Assembly: GCF_021532615.1 (NCBI RefSeq)
Contig: NZ_JAKGAQ010000002.1
Coordinates: 658,501 to 722,500 of the forward strand
DNA length: 64,000 bases
Source: Octadecabacter dasysiphoniae
GTDB lineage: Bacteria > Pseudomonadota > Alphaproteobacteria > Rhodobacterales > Rhodobacteraceae
Direction of reading: 5' to 3'
The notes beneath the pieces were generated by a model, which saw nothing but the letters and a program-made list of their open reading frames with translations, was not told where the DNA came from and did no database searches. The position numbers were made by a program, and so were the translations under genes. Position 1 is the first letter of the stretch. The number at the start of each line of letters is the position of its first letter. This document shows positions 62,857 through 64,000 of this stretch, one piece after another.

Positions 62857-63574
62857 GATCGTTCTTGATACCGAAACCACAGGTTTTGAACCCGCTGAGG
62901 GTGATCGTATCGTTGAAATCGGTGCGATTGAGCTGATCAATCACATGCCGACAGGGCGCACGTATCACCAATATATCAATCCCAAACGGTCCATGCCGCT
63001 TGGCGCTTATGAAATTCACGGGATTGGCCCAGACCTGCGTGAACCGCCCGAAGACCCAAAGCCCGGGCAAGTCACGCTGCGTGATAAACCGGTGTTCGCT
63101 GATATTGCCCAAGCGTTTGTCGATTTCGTTGGCGACGCAAGGCTGGTTATTCACAACGCGGCGTTTGATATGAAATTCCTGAACGCTGAGCTTGGCTGGT
63201 TGAACCGCAAGCTTTTGCCGATGGATCAAGCACTGGATACGTTGGCGATTGCGCGCAAAAAATTCCCTGGATCGCCTGCGTCTTTGGATGCGTTGTGCCG
63301 CCGGTTTTCAATCGACAATTCAAACCGGACATTGCACGGCGCGCTGTTGGACAGTGAAATTCTGGCAGAGGTCTATCTGGAACTGATTGGTGGGCGTCAG
63401 CCGGACCTTGTGATGGGTGGTCAGACAACTGCAAAAACGGCTTCGGCGGGTTCTGACTGGCGCCCGCAACCACGGCCCACGCCGCTTGCGCCCAAAATAA
63501 GAGCGGCGGAGGTCGATGCCCACGCCGCTTTTATCAAATCACTTGGTGATGATGTGCTTTGGAATAAATCCTAG
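62849..63574 (+). CDS. dnaQ: DNA polymerase III epsilon subunit (3'-5' proofreading exonuclease)
   Basis: DnaQ (241 aa) proofreads during replication. Exo I is [10 protein letters not shown] (about residues 5-14), Exo II is [11 protein letters not shown] (about 99-109) and Exo III is [14 protein letters not shown] (about 157-170). The C-terminal tail after about 180 binds the polymerase alpha subunit in other bacteria; here it is variable. The start at ATG 62849, AGGA before it, gives [10 protein letters not shown]. Its stop shares CTAG with secB on the other strand. Confidence 0.96.
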   Translation: MREIVLDTETTGFEPAEGDRIVEIGAIELINHMPTGRTYHQYINPKRSMPLGAYEIHGIGPDLREPPEDPKPGQVTLRDKPVFADIAQAFVDFVGDARLVIHNAAFDMKFLNAELGWLNRKLLPMDQALDTLAIARKKFPGSPASLDALCRRFSIDNSNRTLHGALLDSEILAEVYLELIGGRQPDLVMGGQTTAKTASAGSDWRPQPRPTPLAPKIRAAEVDAHAAFIKSLGDDVLWNKS

Positions 63575-64000
63575 GCGTCTGCTGTTTTTGCCGCTTCGGC
63601 CTGCTGTTGCGCACGAAGCGCGAGCTGCTGGCGGTAAATCGCAACAAAATCGATCTGTTCAAGGTTCAGTGGCGGGAAGCCACCGTCGCGTGTCACGTCG
63701 CTAACGATGCGGCGGATGAACGGGAACGTCATGCGTGGGCATTCGATCATCAAGTAGGGGTGCATCTGCTGTTCTGGCACGCCTTCGATTTCGAACACGC
63801 CGGAGTATTCCAGTTCAAGCAGGAACAACGTCTTGTCGGACCCTTGGTTGGTCGATGTGACCTTCAGCTTTGTGATGATCTCGTACTGGTTTTCTGCGCC
63901 GCGCTTGCGGGCATCAAGGTTCACCTCGACTTTGATCTCTGGCTTCACTTCGCCGTCGACGCCTTTTTGCGCCATGACGTTTTCGAAGGACAGGTCGCGA
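63571..64000 (-). CDS. secB: Protein-export chaperone SecB, 3' part (gene runs off the window)
   Basis: SecB is a tetrameric cytoplasmic chaperone that keeps preproteins unfolded and hands them to SecA. 142 codons are visible. The frame stays open to the right edge: upstream of the internal ATG at 63975 the codons read RDLSFENV, which is the conserved SecB interior, so 63975 is not the true start. Conserved parts follow: [20 protein letters not shown] and [17 protein letters not shown]. The C-terminal tail is Gln/Ala-rich. The N-terminal 20 or so residues lie outside. Confidence 0.95.
   Translation of the reverse strand, partial: RDLSFENVMAQKGVDGEVKPEIKVEVNLDARKRGAENQYEIITKLKVTSTNQGSDKTLFLLELEYSGVFEIEGVPEQQMHPYLMIECPRMTFPFIRRIVSDVTRDGGFPPLNLEQIDFVAIYRQQLALRAQQQAEAAKTADA

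Noticed and set aside
1..64000. A defence system (restriction-modification, toxin-antitoxin, CBASS, retron)
   Set aside because: All genes fit core metabolism, translation, export or partitioning; I see no nuclease-effector pairs or toxin-antitoxin-like overlapping small genes.

Overview
The window is chromosomal DNA from an alphaproteobacterium of the Rhodobacterales, most likely the Roseobacter group (Rhodobacteraceae). The evidence is the protein styles (DnaK/DnaJ tail, SecA with a C-terminal zinc motif, Hsp33, malic enzyme-phosphotransacetylase fusion, YlxR-L7Ae fusion next to infB) and the gene order parB-parA-rsmG-mnmG-mnmE-rho / maf-aroE-coaE-dnaQ-secB. That order is the known neighbourhood of the alphaproteobacterial chromosome origin. 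Base composition is moderately GC-rich by eye, coding density is high, and at least fourteen gene pairs overlap by a 4-base ATGA stop/start. I see no tRNA, rRNA, insertion sequence, prophage or CRISPR array.

Layout. 1-2269 (+): end of dnaK, then dnaJ and radC. 2266-7718 (-): secA followed by two envelope proteins, one a periplasmic binding protein fused to an OmpA domain. 7906-10633 (+): parvulin, argJ, mutT and a 44-residue protein. 10706-16047 (-): the rimP-nusA-ylxR-infB translation/transcription operon, read from right to left and preceded by an attenuator-like leader. 16250-18221 (+): an AT-richer glycosyltransferase/methyltransferase pair, probably acquired, and a tiny membrane protein. 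18295-23727 (-): a peptide-type ABC importer operon. 23776-28664 (-): pip, then comF-grxC-nitrilase-marR-GNAT, with ubiG on the other strand. 28687-31898: an NDUFAF5-like methyltransferase, hemH and small envelope proteins. 31902-40791 (-): a possible eight-gene run, hslO-nudix-cca-lysE-ABC-ABC-RNA methyltransferase-L,D-transpeptidase. 40863-49326: nudix, argG, msrA, a PfkB kinase, maeB and mutS. 49310-53518: grpE-hrcA (-) and rph-rdgB-hemW (+). 53515-60323 (-): parB, parA, rsmG, mnmG, mnmE, rho. 60324-60836: candidate oriC. 60837-64000: maf, aroE, coaE, dnaQ (+) and the 3' part of secB (-).

The most informative part is the right-hand end. A 513-base non-coding stretch between rho and maf holds DnaA boxes, an AT-rich segment and a TAG-TAG-TAG run directly beside a DnaA box, arranged like a DnaA-trio unwinding element. 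Two perfect parS sites lie inside rsmG and across the translation start of mnmG, close to parAB. Transcription diverges from this point on both sides, as expected around an origin. Other items worth a second look are an 11-bp tandem repeat after argG, helically phased GGCA repeats upstream of a 44-residue ORF, a putative attenuator before rimP, a hairpin over the nusA stop, and the secA-linked envelope pair. I did not find a clearly new multi-gene system; the findings are candidates read by eye.
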